Positions 24,520 through 34,052 of a stretch of DNA of 64,000 nucleotides are shown in pieces. The DNA comes from Paralithodes platypus. Lineage: Eukaryota; Arthropoda; Malacostraca; Decapoda; Lithodidae. The translations under genes were made by a program, and so were the position numbers. The DNA lies in contig CM064495.1 of NCBI GenBank assembly GCA_032716605.1, forward strand, positions 47,262,896 to 47,326,895, read 5' to 3'. The notes beneath the pieces are model-generated. The model ran no database searches. It worked only from the letters and a program-made list of their open reading frames with translations, and was not told the origin of the DNA. Numbering within the stretch: position 1 is the first letter of the stretch; the number at the start of each line of letters is the position of its first letter.

Positions 24520-24930
24520 AATTATATACTCAGGCACATACCCCATTGCTGGGAGTGGCCGACACGAGACAGAGCCCGAACAGAAACAACATTTAAAGTT
24601 CCTATTCTCGGGGTCCGGGACCACTTTCGCGTTCTCTCTCTCCCCCCCCCCCCCTTTTTTTCTTGCGCATCTCTCTCAATCATATAATCTCATTCTACCT
24701 AACTGCATTATTGATAATAATAAACTTAGAAAAGTAGACATAATTAATATAAACACCATGTACGCCGCAATGTTGCATCTCTCTCACTATTCTACCGCTA
24801 TTACAATCATCAGTGTTCTTCAGAGCTTTCTCAGTGTAAACCTCCTCATTTACGAAGAGTGGCGGGGCACCCTTCTTTCAACACACTCACAGCCCTATTA
24901 TGTCCAACTCTCTAACCCAAGACTGTACCG
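24520..24930 (+). repeat. Dispersed repeats R5 and R3 side by side
   Basis: 24520-24640 (ACCCCATTGCTGGGAGTGGC, GACAGAGCCCGAACAGAAAC, GGACCACTTTCGCGTTCTC) recurs at 5180-5285 and, inverted, at 37238-37360. 24760-24925 matches 3805-3975 inverted. Confidence 0.6.
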
Positions 24931-25133
24931 ATTTTCCCAGTCTTTATTCTGGGTTAGCTATAAGACTGATAAAGGTATGCTCGATATATCATCATCAGAC
25001 ATTGACTGTTTGTAGTACACAGAAGTTTGCAACATGTCGTCCGGTGTAAAGAAGTTGGTATATTATCTCCCTTTAGACGGCTCAGTAAGGGTGAGGTCGC
25101 AGGTGCAGTAGATAATCCCTCGGGTCTTACACA

Positions 25134-25159
<26 letters not shown>

Positions 25160-25165
<6 letters not shown>

Positions 25166-25541
25166 CTAAGAGAACTGACATATGAAGAGAGATTAGAGAG
25201 ATTGAATTTGCCAACTCTTAAGTGAGAGAAGAGAAAGAGGGGATATGATTATGATGTATAAATGTGTTAGGGGATTGGAAAGGATAGACAAGGAGGACTT
25301 TATCGAGGGAGATAAAGGGAGGACTAGAGGACATAGTTGCAAGTTAAAGAAAGGCAGATGTAAAGGAGATGTGAGGAAATTCTGCTTTCCAATAGAACTA
25401 TTAATATGTGGAATCAGTTGGATGATGAAGTGGTGGGTGCGGGGAATATCCACATTTTTAAAGCCAAATTAGATAACAGAATCTTTGGAGGCGGGACAAT
25501 ACGAGCCTAAAAACTCAAATCATGTATACTACAATTAGGTG

Positions 25542-25543
<2 letters not shown>
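25160..25543 (+). mobile_element. LINE 3' end (CR1-like C-terminus) running into (AC)n
   Basis: The frame (with frameshifts near 25219 and 25396) encodes LRELTYEERLERLNLPTL, then KCVRGLERIDKEDF, then RTINMWNQLDDEVV and FKAKLDNRIFGGGTIRA, stopping at 25508-25510. The 'NMWNxL...FKxxLD' ending is typical of CR1-like LINE reverse transcriptases. The catalytic domain is absent (5' truncation at the (AC)n of 25137-25161). The 3' UTR contains GGAGGCGGGA and TACAATTAGGTGAGTACAC, and passes directly into (AC)n. Confidence 0.7.
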
Positions 25544-25611
<68 letters not shown>

Positions 25612-25619
25612 AATGAGGA

Positions 25620-26300
25620 GGAGGTCAGAGGCAAACCATGAGAAAGGGATAGTGGAGAAATATGAAAAGAATAAAAAAAAAAATCTAGTTTGTAAACGGC
25701 AAAAGGAAGATAAAAGCCACAATCGTAAAGATTAAAATTGGAAACAGAATCATAGAAGAGGATACAGAAATTGCGGAAGAACTAAATAGAAATTTTGCAT
25801 CAGTATTTACAAAAGAAGGAGAATTCATTGCACCAGAAACCAATGAGATAGGTACAGAGGAAATGCCGGAAGTCACATTTAACAGAGCAGAGCTCATAGA
25901 CATAATGAGTAAGGTGGATCCAAACAAAGCCGCCGGACCGGACGGAGTATCAGGCTGGATTATAAAAGAAAATGCCAAGGAACTGAGTATACCATTATAT
26001 GATATAATGACCAAATCATTGGACACAGGGATAGTACCTACAGAATGGAAAAGAGCAAACATTATTCCTATATTTAAGGGAGGAAGCAGAGATAAACCAC
26101 TGAACTATAGACCTGTATCACTATTGAGCATCCTCATGAAGATTCTGGAAGGATTAATAAGGGACAAATGGGTGAACTGTGCATAGTTTCAAAGCACGGT
26201 ATGACAAACATATCTTAGGAGGCGGGAATTAACGAGCATGCTCACTCCCGCAAATACAACTAGTGTAAGTACAACTAGTGTAAGTACACACACACACACA
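25620..26300 (+). mobile_element. LINE with internal deletion: RT N-terminal part fused to 3' tail
   Basis: 25690-26187 encodes EELNRNFASVF, DPNKAAGPDGVSGWI, PTEWKRANIIPIFKGG and LNYRPVSLLS, the N-terminal (fingers) part of a CR1/jockey-type reverse transcriptase. It jumps abruptly to FKARYDKHILGGGN and a stop at 26230-26232, the same C-terminal peptide type as the neighbouring copy. Everything from the catalytic YADD region to the last residues is deleted. The tail GGAGGCGGGAATTAACGAGC...CAACTAGTGTAAGTACAC passes into (AC)n. Confidence 0.7.
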
Positions 26301-26301
26301 G

Positions 26302-26463
26302 GAGTAGGAGTACAAAGGAAATCAAGCAACAACAGCTCTAGTGACTCCTCTAGGCTGCTTGTCCTCCAAAACACTGAGGATCAAGTGTCCAAACGGTGGT
26401 TTAGAGTGGGTAAGGGAAAATTGGAAAGGGAACTACTGCCCTGGAACTAATGTCCGTGGCAAG
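26302..26463 (+). repeat. Dispersed repeat R2 between microsatellites
   Basis: A 160-bp block (GGAGTAGGAGTACAAAGGAA ... AACTAATGTCCGTGGCAAG) sits between (AC)n tracts. It recurs in inverted orientation at 19691-19845. Shared phrases include CCAAAACACTGAGGATCAAG and CTGGAACTAATGTCCGTGGC. No protein family was recognised. Confidence 0.65.
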
Positions 26464-26494
26464 ATTAAGAGGTTAATAGGGAATAGATGGGTTA

Positions 26495-26496
26495 GG

Positions 26497-26550
<54 letters not shown>

Positions 26551-26743
26551 ACACCACACCTTTTATAGGGAGCGTATTTTTATTTTCTATTGTTTATTTA
26601 CGTTAACTACTGTTCTCTGACGTCACCGCGAGCATCTCTTATAATTCCCCCATAACACGTAGATGAGTGTAATGATTAATACCTTGCATGACGTGTGTTG
26701 TTCTGGGCCCCTTTGTAAAGTGCACTCGTCCCCTAGCTCCCTC

Positions 26744-26805
<62 letters not shown>
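26495..26805. repeat. (AC)n tracts around unassigned sequence
   Basis: (AC)n at 26498-26549 and 26748-26806. Between them, 26550-26747 holds nothing recognisable. Confidence 0.9.
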
Positions 26806-26807
<2 letters not shown>

Positions 26808-27120
26808 CCCGTAGCCTAGTAGGTAGAGCTCTCGTCTCACACACGAGGGGTCGGGGGTTCAATCCCCGGCCGGGCGGAGACAAATTGGGCTTGTCTCCTT
26901 TCATGTGTTAGCCTCAGTTCACCTAGCTGTAAATAGGTACCTGGAATAAGTGGACGACGTTGTGACGTCCCATCTGGGGTTGGCAAAAATGGTACAAGGC
27001 GAGATGGGTATCATATGGTTCACCTAAGCTGATGGCTACCTAAGCCTTCGGGCGAGACGGTACCGTCTATAGTGAGAATGGTACCATACAGATCCACCCT
27101 AAGCCTTCGTTTCCGATGTC
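26806..27120 (+). mobile_element. tRNA-derived SINE with tRNA-Val-like head
   Basis: Starts right after (CA)n. 26806-26878 folds roughly as a tRNA: A box AGCCTAGTAGGTAGAGC, an anticodon stem CTCGT/ACGAG with loop CTCACAC (CAC at the anticodon position, Val-like) and B box GGGTTCAATCC. The T stem has a mismatch, so it is not a functional gene. The body contains CAGTTCACCTAGCTGTAAAT, a phrase I associate with crustacean SINE or repeat bodies (from memory). The pol III boxes would give an internal promoter. Confidence 0.65.
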
Positions 27121-27191
27121 GCCAATTGGCTAAAAATACAGACTACACACACATCCACAGCCATTCCAACGATACATATAACACCTACACA

Positions 27192-27243
27192 TATAGGAGG
27201 CGGGAAATAACGAGCATGCTCACTCCCGCAATACAACTAGAGT

Positions 27244-27309
<66 letters not shown>
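27192..27309 (+). mobile_element. LINE 3' tail only, running into (AC)n
   Basis: About 55 bp of the same LINE tail (AGGAGGCGGGAAATAACGAG ... ACAACTAGAGTAAGTACAC) is followed by about 60 bp of (AC)n. No coding sequence remains. It is the third copy of this tail within 2 kb. Confidence 0.65.
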
Positions 27310-27311
<2 letters not shown>

Positions 27312-27384
27312 ACCAGTTTATCGTGGGAACTATTGCACCTTGTGTATGTATTTGTAAGAGAGAGAGAGATATATATATATATAT

Positions 27385-28042
27385 ATTCTCTTTTAAACAG
27401 ACAAGGTTAACAGCAATAGCAGTTTCAGCATTCAGGATTTTATTGTTACAGCTTTCAATAGTTCTAACAATTTTCCTCTGGGGTTCAGAGATGATGTACA
27501 AAAGGTTGGCAAAATTCATGGTGGATCCAATGTTTCACAAGTAAACATCTTGCATCTTCAGGGAATGGAGAGGTAATGGTTAGAATAGGGACAATGCATC
27601 TTATTTATACAAAATTCGAGGATCAAGTAGAGGGAGGTGGGCGGAGCTACTGGGTGTGTGGTGGCTGTTCATTGGTGGAAGGTAGTCTATTCGCGAGACG
27701 GGCACTAAATCTTATCGGTGGTTGGTTGTTGGCTGTGGGTGGCTGTGATTGGTTGGTGTTGTCAGTTGTGTGCTGAGCGTGGAAGCGTAAGGAAGGGGGG
27801 CGCGGGGCGAGAGGAGGGGGGGCAGCATGCCTGTAGCGCTTGCCTGAAGGAAGAATTTGAAGGTCTTGTGTTTGGTTGTTGATGCTGGGGTTGAGTGTTT
27901 GGATGTATAGAGCTTCTAAAATAGCTAGTCTTCTGGGGTCTGATTCTTTGTTGAGTATGGTGGTTTGTTTGTCTAGGTCGGTGCGAGTTAGGGCAAGATG
28001 GTGGGGGGCTTGATAGTGATCTTTTATAGCGCCAGATTGAAG
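27385..28042 (-). mobile_element. Inverted partial copy of the Penelope-like element (left arm)
   Basis: This stretch is a near-identical reverse complement of 28771-29429, covering the GIY-YIG region and 3' end. Only scattered substitutions were seen when the two were read against each other. On the minus strand it encodes LQSGAIKDHYQAPHH, then LDKQTTILNKESDPRRLAIL and the basic/Ser/Pro-rich tail. Outward of both arms lies (TA)n: about 27369-27386 on the left and 29450-29485 on the right. An inverted, truncated partial copy at the 5' side is a known arrangement in Penelope-type elements. Confidence 0.85.
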
Positions 28043-29429
28043 GGTCGTGCGGGTGAAGGACCTGGGCGAACTCAGGGACCTCCAGCAGCGCTTCATGGCC
28101 GCCTCCGGACTCAACTTCACATACGAAGAAACCACCAATGGACATCTACCCTTCCTCGACCTCCTTGTCTCCCTCCACGACCACGGCTTCAAAACTACCG
28201 TGTACACCAAACCTACTAACAATGGCCAATGTCTCAATGGGGAAAGTGAATGCCCTAAACGATACCTACAGTCCACCATCGCCGCCTATGTCAGGAGAGC
28301 CCTCACCCATTGCACCACCTGGAATGACACACACAATGAACTGGAAAGGGTCACCCAGGTCCTAGTCAACAATGGGTATTCCAACACTGACGTCACCAAT
28401 GCCATCAACCACCACCTAGAAAAATGGTACAAACAAGACCCCCTAGCACCAACCCGGCCAATGACATTACATTTTTTTACAGAAACTACATGTCTTCCGA
28501 CCACACAACAGACGAATCCATTATGAAAGAAATAATTAACAAAAACGTCCTCCCCACCAACCCTGACAATAAAATCAAACTCATTATTTACTACAAATCT
28601 CCTAAGACCTCCAACCTTGTCCTCCGTAACCCCCCATTTCCACCAACAACCAACCGAAAGACGATCATGTGATCGTCCCCAGAGGTGCATATTTGCACCT
28701 CTGGGGACTGTGGACCCCTATCCTATGTTGGAATGACACAGACTCGCCTTTCCCGTCGACTAACCCTCCACCTTCAATCTGGCGCTATAAAAGATCACTA
28801 TCAAGCCCCCCACCATCTTGCCCTAACTTGCGCCGACCTAGACAAACAAACCACCATACTCGACAAAGAATCAGACCCCAGAAGACTAGCTATTTTAGAA
28901 GCTCTATACATCCAAACACTCAACCCCAGCATCAACAACCAAACACAAGACCTTCAAATTCTTCCTTCAGGCAAGCGCTACAGGCATGCTGCCCCCCTCC
29001 TCTCGCCCCGCGCCCCCCTTCCTTACACTTCCACGCTCAGCACACAACTGACAACACCAACCAATCACAGCCACCCATAGCCAACAACCAACCACCGATA
29101 AGATTTAGTGCCTGTCTCGCGAATAGACTACCTTCCACCAATGAACAGCCACCACACACCCAGTAGCTCCGCCCACCTCCCTCTACTTGATCCTCGAATT
29201 TTGTATAAATAAGATGCATTGTCCCTATTCTAACCATTACCTCTCCATTCCCTGAAGATGCAAGATGTTTACTTGTGAAACATTGGATCCACCATGAATT
29301 TTGCCAACCTTTTGTACCTCATCTCTGAACCCCAGAGGAAAATTGGTAGAACTATTGAAAGCTGTAACAATAAAGTCCTGAATGCTGAAACTGCTATTGC
29401 TTTTAACCTCGTCTGTTTAAAAGAGAATC
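28043..29429 (+). mobile_element. Penelope-like element, 5'-truncated: RT end and GIY-YIG endonuclease region
   Basis: The plus strand encodes, over several frames, the post-catalytic end of a Penelope-type reverse transcriptase: 28050-28460, with FTYEE, LPFLDLLVSL, TTVYTKPT and a YLQST...RRALTHC region. After a frameshift near 28455 comes a linker (28461-28670) ending in SPKTSNLVLRNPP. The GIY-YIG-type nuclease region (28690-29080) has DCGPLSYVGMTQTRLSRRL and, downstream, AILEALYIQTLNPSINNQTQ with the likely catalytic Glu. Penelope elements pair this RT with a C-terminal GIY-YIG nuclease used for target cleavage. The RT catalytic core is missing and at least two frameshifts are present, so the copy is dead. 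The assignment rests on the RT-end plus GIY-YIG order, which is specific to this class. Confidence 0.85.
29247..29290 (+). ncRNA. Hammerhead-like catalytic core in Penelope-type 3' region
   Basis: Sequence reads CTGAAGA, a bulged T, a 5-bp stem GCAAG/CTTGT with a 7-nt loop, then GAAAC. This is the order of the hammerhead core boxes (CUGANGA, stem II, GAAA). Penelope-like elements are reported to carry hammerhead motifs, so the location is apt. Stems I and III could not be convincingly folded by eye. The mirror copy sits in the left arm (about 27525-27565, minus strand). Confidence 0.4.
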
Positions 29430-29446
29430 TATTACCTGGCTATACT

Positions 29447-29449
<3 letters not shown>

Positions 29450-29491
<42 letters not shown>

Positions 29492-29850
29492 CCAGTTGGC
29501 ATATTTTCAGGTTGATAGACTATAATTAACTACACATTATGCACTATTTTATATTATTTTGAACTGGTCACACACGATACCTGCATCGTGGTATGGCACT
29601 TTATCAGGATTGAAAGACCTGATTTAAACTGATGGAAATGTTTAATTAATATATTGAAATGTCAACGCTGGTTCTCCCCAAAATTAAACCATGGGAATAT
29701 TAAAACTTTACATAGCCGTACTTTATTCTGTGAGGCTTACACTTTTATTTGGTACTGTACTACTACTACTACTACTACTTACTACTACTACTTACTACTA
29801 CTACTACAACTACAAAGTCTACTACTACTAAGTCTACTACTACTGTTACT
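29450..29850. repeat. (TA)n and (TAC)n tracts before the gene exon
   Basis: (TA)n 29450-29485; TACTACTACTACTACTT clusters 29758-29850. The (TAC)n lies just upstream of the splice acceptor at 29903. 29490-29755 shows nothing else. Confidence 0.85.
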
Positions 29851-29903
29851 ATTAATACAGTATGTCTATGCCCAAACGCTCTAACATCATTCTTTTCTGG
29901 CAG

Positions 29904-30248
29904 GTTTTGAGTGACACCGAGAAGAGCGAGGTCCATCGCCACGTCCTTGAGATGATGAAGTCTGTGGCTGTCACGGAGGCCAACTCGGGCGTCCTCAACC
30001 TCAAGACCACCAACAACCGCCGTACCAACCACAACAACAATAACAACAACAACACCAACGGCAACAACAACAACAATAACAATACGACTGACGCAGCGCC
30101 ATCGCCTCCTGCTGAGCCGCCGACTTCGACTGCCTCCTCCACCGCCTCCCCCCGCGAAGTCCACCCCTTCCGCGAGTACATGGACAACACCGCGCCCGAC
30201 ACCTCCGTCTCCGACAGCGAGGAGATCATGGCCTATGTCAACATGAAG
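29904..30248 (+). CDS. Penultimate coding exon of hAT-transposase-like (ZBED-like) gene
   Basis: The exon is open for 115 codons in phase 0. A pyrimidine-rich tract ending in CAG precedes it and a GT donor follows the AAG codon at 30246-30248. Residues 1-20 (LSDTEKSEVHRHVLEMMKSV) resemble the 'LS..EK..V...' helix that follows the DPRFK region in hAT transposases. Residues about 35-60 are two asparagine runs encoded by AAC/AAT repeats, and about 62-85 are rich in Pro, Ser, Thr and Ala. An acidic stretch (DTSVSDSEE) follows and leads to EIMAYVNMK, which fits the start of the hAT C-terminal dimerisation module. GC content is visibly higher than in the flanks. The reading frame joins exactly to the next exon. 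Upstream exons (BED finger, catalytic core) were not found. It could be a domesticated host gene or a decayed hAT element; the intact frame and splice sites favour a gene. Confidence 0.72.
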
Positions 30249-30586
30249 GTACATTCAGTGGTAAATGAACTTCGAGCTGCAACTACTGATATCAGCTTGT
30301 GTTAATCTTGTATTTTATTTAATGTAGATTTTTGCAATAATGTCAACTCTCCTTCTAACTTTCATACGTCAGGATATTTTATTATGTTGCATGGTGACTT
30401 CTTTATACATTTGATTGACTTTTAACTGGAGAGATCGAGACTATCTTGCCTTATTGTCCTTTTCTCTGTCTTTTATACTTAAGCTAATAAGACTAACAAC
30501 ATACAGATTCTCATAAATCTGTTATTGCTTGGGTTACTTCCTATATTAACACAATATTTGAAATACTTAATAGAGGTGCTTGTAGG

Positions 30587-31310
30587 GTGAATCTAGATGT
30601 GCGGCTGGATGGGGAAACACTGGAACAAGTAGAGTGTTTTAAATATCTGGGAGGAGTGATAAACAAGGACACAAGTGTGGAAATGGAAGTAAAACAGAGA
30701 GTATGTGAAGGAAAGACAGTTTTCGTAACAATGGGAAGGTGGAAGTTGAGAAATCTCGGAATGAAAGCTAAAATTGAAATGTATCAAGGAATAGTTGTAC
30801 CAACAGTGATGTATGGGGCTGATAAATGGGCTCTGAATGCGAAAGAGAGAAGAAGTGTGACGGAGATGAGCTGCTTGAGGAGTATCTGTGGAGTGACTCG
30901 TAGAGACAGATTGAGGAATGAAGAAGTACATAGGAGAGTGGGACAGCAGGAACCTTGTGAAGTACAAGCGTTGGAAGTTAGAGAGATGACTGTAGAACAG
31001 GCAAGAGAAGTGGTAATACATAGGAATGAATGGAGAATGCTTGTGAATAGATGAGTGATAACGCGGTCGTTGGGAGAGGGGGTCGGACACCAGTTGGACT
31101 AGATAATAGTCCGTCAGGCGCCTGGCCCAGGGAGCCGGTATACCGGTATATGAAGGTCATGCCTGGATATGAGGTGGGCGGGCATTGTGGTGTGCTCCGC
31201 TGCATGTCTGCCTGCTGAGACCGGAACCTCTCTGAGAGATCTGGGCCCGGGGAAATGCTGGAGGCCCTTAGTGATCCTTGGTCTCTTGGTCTCTCCAATG
31301 AAACAACATA
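30587..31310 (+). mobile_element. LINE 3' part with internal deletion and 3' UTR
   Basis: Encodes the end of a non-LTR reverse transcriptase: LEQVECFKYLGGVINKD, MKAKIEMYQGIVVPTVMYGA, MSCLRSICGVTRRDRLRNEEV, then a jump to EQAREVVIHRNEWRMLVNR and a stop at 31052-31054. Compared with the copy at 46265-46504, the Trp/Gly-rich part between 'RRVGQQ' and 'VEQAREV' is missing. The 3' UTR begins with the stop codon and includes GATAACGCGGTCGTTGGGAG and AGATAATAGTCCGTCAGGC, both shared with the copy at 46 kb. It lies in the gene's intron. Confidence 0.7.
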
Positions 31311-31410
31311 TATAAATGATATGGTTTTATCAGGTAAAGACTTTATAGAGATTACTGGACTTTGGCCTGAAATGCCGGGTGATTAAAGATTTTTGAAACC
31401 CAAAAATATC

Positions 31411-31480
31411 TGGGCCTTTCCGAGGCTTGAACCTGGGTCGAATACCAGCGCTCTGCTTTATCGACTGAGCTACGCTCGGG
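31411..31480 (-). tRNA. tRNA-like sequence (SINE head or pseudogene)
   Basis: On the minus strand an A box (TAGCTCAGTCGA) and a B box (GGTTCAAGCC) are correctly spaced. The acceptor ends do not pair well and there is a trailing T-rich body (to about 31390). Best read as a tRNA-derived SINE head. Confidence 0.45.
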
Positions 31481-32277
31481 ATGTACAAGAGATGAGTTAA
31501 GCCTGGGTAGGCCAATTGTCTGGGACTCCTCTCGACGCCAACTCAGTGTACCTCTGTACAGTATTCAGGGATTCTCGGTCATTATATGGCCCTTTTTACA
31601 ATCAGCCGGAGAATCGTGTAATATAAATTTTAAGCAATTTGAGACATAACCTTCATCTCTTTACGCGATGGTGCCTTTTTTCAATTTCTGGCAAGTATTA
31701 TAGTAACAATGTTTATAAGGAATTTGTTATATAATCAAGGTTTAAAACTACTTTGATCATTAAGTTCATTCCAGTGATCCCACAGTTTCAGGTATTCTAA
31801 TTAATGCTAGACAATTTTGATAAGTTCAGATAGGCCTCTCGTAGTCAAGAAGTTAAAGGTTGTAAGTAATCTCACTCTGAATTTCACAGTTATTTACATA
31901 GGGAGAATGGAAAAATAAGTCACTTCCCATGTTTAAGATGGATTTGGCTTTAGGTAGAATAAAAAAACTACCAAATATTTATACTAAATTAGTTGGGAAT
32001 ATTTTAATGGAAGTATCTGAGCTCTTGAAGTATTTGAACACAGAAAGATCTGTCGTAAGCTGAATAAATTTTAGTAAAGTTCAATGATTGAGGGGATCAT
32101 TATTATGTTTTTCCATTACAAATTCACAATAAAAGGAAAAATTTAGCCACATGATGGGAGAAGTGTTTATTGTAGAGCCAAAACAGTTTACAGCTCTCTT
32201 ATGGAATCATGCAGAGAGCTCTAGAGAAAGTCAAAACTGTTGTCTCTACAATGTAATGAATATTTGTTCTGAAAACT

Positions 32278-32402
32278 TGATAGCGTAATGCATAAATGTG
32301 CGGAATTTCAGTGTGAGTATCCTAGTCCTTGGAGTGCCACATGTATTTGTTGATTTCATTAATTGAGTTTAGAAGTCAAGTTGGTTGGTGAAAAATATGA
32401 AA
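32278..32402 (+). mobile_element. SINE family S1, copy 2 (B box deleted)
   Basis: Head GATAGCGTAATGCATAAATG, then CCTAG joined directly to TCCTTGG. Seven bases of the B box (GTTCGAG in other copies) are missing. Body ACATGTATTTGTTGATTTCA and tail TTGGTTGGTGAAAAATATGA match the other copies. Confidence 0.7.
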
Positions 32403-32482
32403 TAATTTATCTATCATTATTATTATTGTTATTATGATGATAATTATTATTGCACAAACTAATAATGTGCACATCTCCTCAG

Positions 32483-32704
32483 GTACACTTGGAAGATGAC
32501 GACATCCTGGGGTGGTGGTCGGGGACATCTGCATCGGGCCTGGCGACACTACGGCTCCTGGCTCGGAAGATCCTAGCCGTGCCCGCCACCTGTGTCTACG
32601 CCCACAACCTCAGCCACCATGCCCGCCAGGCTCGTAGCCAGATGGGCCTCACTGAAGAGTCTCACATTAACAACGTTCTTCACATGAAGTACAACATGAA
32701 TTAG
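32483..32704 (+). CDS. Terminal coding exon: hAT C-terminal dimerisation domain
   Basis: The exon has 73 codons plus a TAG stop, preceded by a tract ending in CTCCTCAG. It carries the hallmarks of the hAT family C-terminal dimerisation domain: an acidic Asp run before ILGWW, then TLRLLARKILAVPAT, then a Ser/His helix and a final 'HINNVLHMKYNMN'. In the family this module mediates transposase dimerisation and contributes to the catalytic fold. The segment after the PAT motif normally reads close to S-E-R-x-F-S. Here it is VYAHNLSHHARQ, so a usually conserved part has changed, which suggests loss of transposase activity and co-option. Phase 0 joins the previous exon (AAG|GTA). The 2,234-bp intron between them contains a LINE, a tRNA-like sequence and a SINE. 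Confidence 0.75.
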   Translation, partial: VHLEDDDILGWWSGTSASGLATLRLLARKILAVPATCVYAHNLSHHARQARSQMGLTEESHINNVLHMKYNMN

Positions 32705-32880
32705 AGTATTTACATGGTGGACAGGCTCACAGATTTAAGTAACATTCTCCACATGAAGTATGACACAAAGTAGATTCTGTATGTGGAGGATATTTTGTAT
32801 TGTGTTCTCAGATTTTCTTTGCAATCTCCCAAAGGTACAATTACATTGCCAATAAACTCACTGTTCTTCCGTCATCAAAA
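32705..32880 (+). promoter_or_regulatory. 3' UTR and polyadenylation signal of the hAT-like gene
   Basis: After the TAG stop comes about 145 bp of unremarkable 3' UTR. It includes a repeated phrase around ACATGAAGTA (32687 and 32751), which looks like a small local duplication of the coding end. A canonical AATAAA lies at 32851-32856 and is followed by T/GT-rich sequence. This supports a real transcript end here. Confidence 0.55.
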
Positions 32881-33470
32881 TATATGAGTTGTCTCAGTGC
32901 TCAGCATGGGATTGGTTCACCAAGCTCCTCATCTTTGGACAACTAAGCCATAGCATAACCTGTAAGCATAATTATAGCCAACATATTTTTTCCTTCAATC
33001 ATACAGTATGTGATAAAGAATATAACTACAAATGCTTTTAAGTCATTACCTTAGCACCATGCAGCTCAAGCGTGAAGACAATTGGTATTTACTGTATGTT
33101 GTAATAGTTCATCCTATCATATAAACAAAATTATATAAACTACTGAATTGCCAAATACTTTCTCAGTAACATTCTCAACAATGCTCAACTGGAGTAAGAA
33201 TTTCTCTCCTCATAGATAGCTGGACCTTAATGGTTGTGATTTGGTTGATGCGCATAACTTTAATAGGGTGTGACTTTGGTTGAAACTTTTATGTGATTGC
33301 TTAATGCAGTTTGTATATGTATATTTATATTATGGACGATTCTCCATAGCTTGTTTTTACAGTAGCTACCTATAACTTTTCATCCAATTCATATTATTCC
33401 TTCCATCCGTTTGTGAAGCTTGGTTAGTAAGGTGGTGCTCATATATTGTCAAGACATTTGTTCATCAGTA

Positions 33471-33662
33471 CAGGTCTCCCTTGATTTACGATTGGGTTAC
33501 GGTCCTGAAAACCTGATCTTAAATAGAAAAATCGTATAGCGAATCCTAAAATTAATGGGTTAAATGAGAATGCATTCTCGGACCATCCAAAACCCAAACC
33601 CAAACATCTAAAAATCCATAATAATATCGTAAATTGGGGTATCGGATAGTGAGGGAGACCTG
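33471..33662. mobile_element. pogo/Tigger-like MITE
   Basis: CAGGTCTCCCTTGATTTACG at the left and GATAGTGAGGGAGACCTG at the right; 192 bp; TA precedes the left end. Related end at 45466-45493. Confidence 0.6.
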
Positions 33663-33875
33663 TCTGTAAAACAACTGTCATATTTTGCGACGCCCCGATT
33701 GCAAGGCGTACGCATCCTCAAGCTCAATCATAGCCGTACGATCTTATGTTACAGCTAATCATTTTCCACACCAATTATATGTTCAGTCGCCTGCACAAGT
33801 AGCTGGTACCACGCTATATGATAAACTTGAGACCGTGAACGTCGAACGAGGGAATACACTGACTCAGAATTTTAA

Positions 33876-34052
33876 CCATCGATTCTGGATAAAACTAGAC
33901 GATTTTATATAGTTTAAGAAGTGCCCATGTTAGTCAGAGGGTTTATTGAGATCATACTTAACCCCTTTCATTCCTAGAGGTAGATTAAGCTAAAGAAAAT
34001 AGTCCAATGGTAACCAGAATATGGTGAAAATTACATCATCGTGGTGAAGGGG
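33876..34052. mobile_element. piggyBac-like MITE, subfamily P2
   Basis: TTAA at 33872-33875 and a GTAA-like site at 34053. Shares ACTAGACGATTTTATATAGT with P1, but the right end reads CATCGTGGTGAAGGGGG. Confidence 0.55.

Larger units (their letters stand above)
30249..32482 (+). other. Intron of the hAT-like gene
   Basis: GT donor at 30249 and AG acceptor at 32481-32482. It contains a LINE 3' fragment (30587-31300), a minus-strand tRNA-like sequence (31411-31480) and a tRNA-derived SINE (32278-32402) only about 80 bp before the acceptor. The rest (about 31500-32270) is AT-rich with nothing recognisable. Confidence 0.6.

Noticed and set aside
26806..26878. Functional tRNA-Val gene
   Set aside because: T-stem mismatch, and the head continues into a SINE body.
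30587..31054. Additional exon of the hAT-like gene
   Set aside because: The 155-residue frame is a LINE reverse transcriptase C-terminus sharing its 3' UTR with 46.0-46.5 kb; it lies in the intron.
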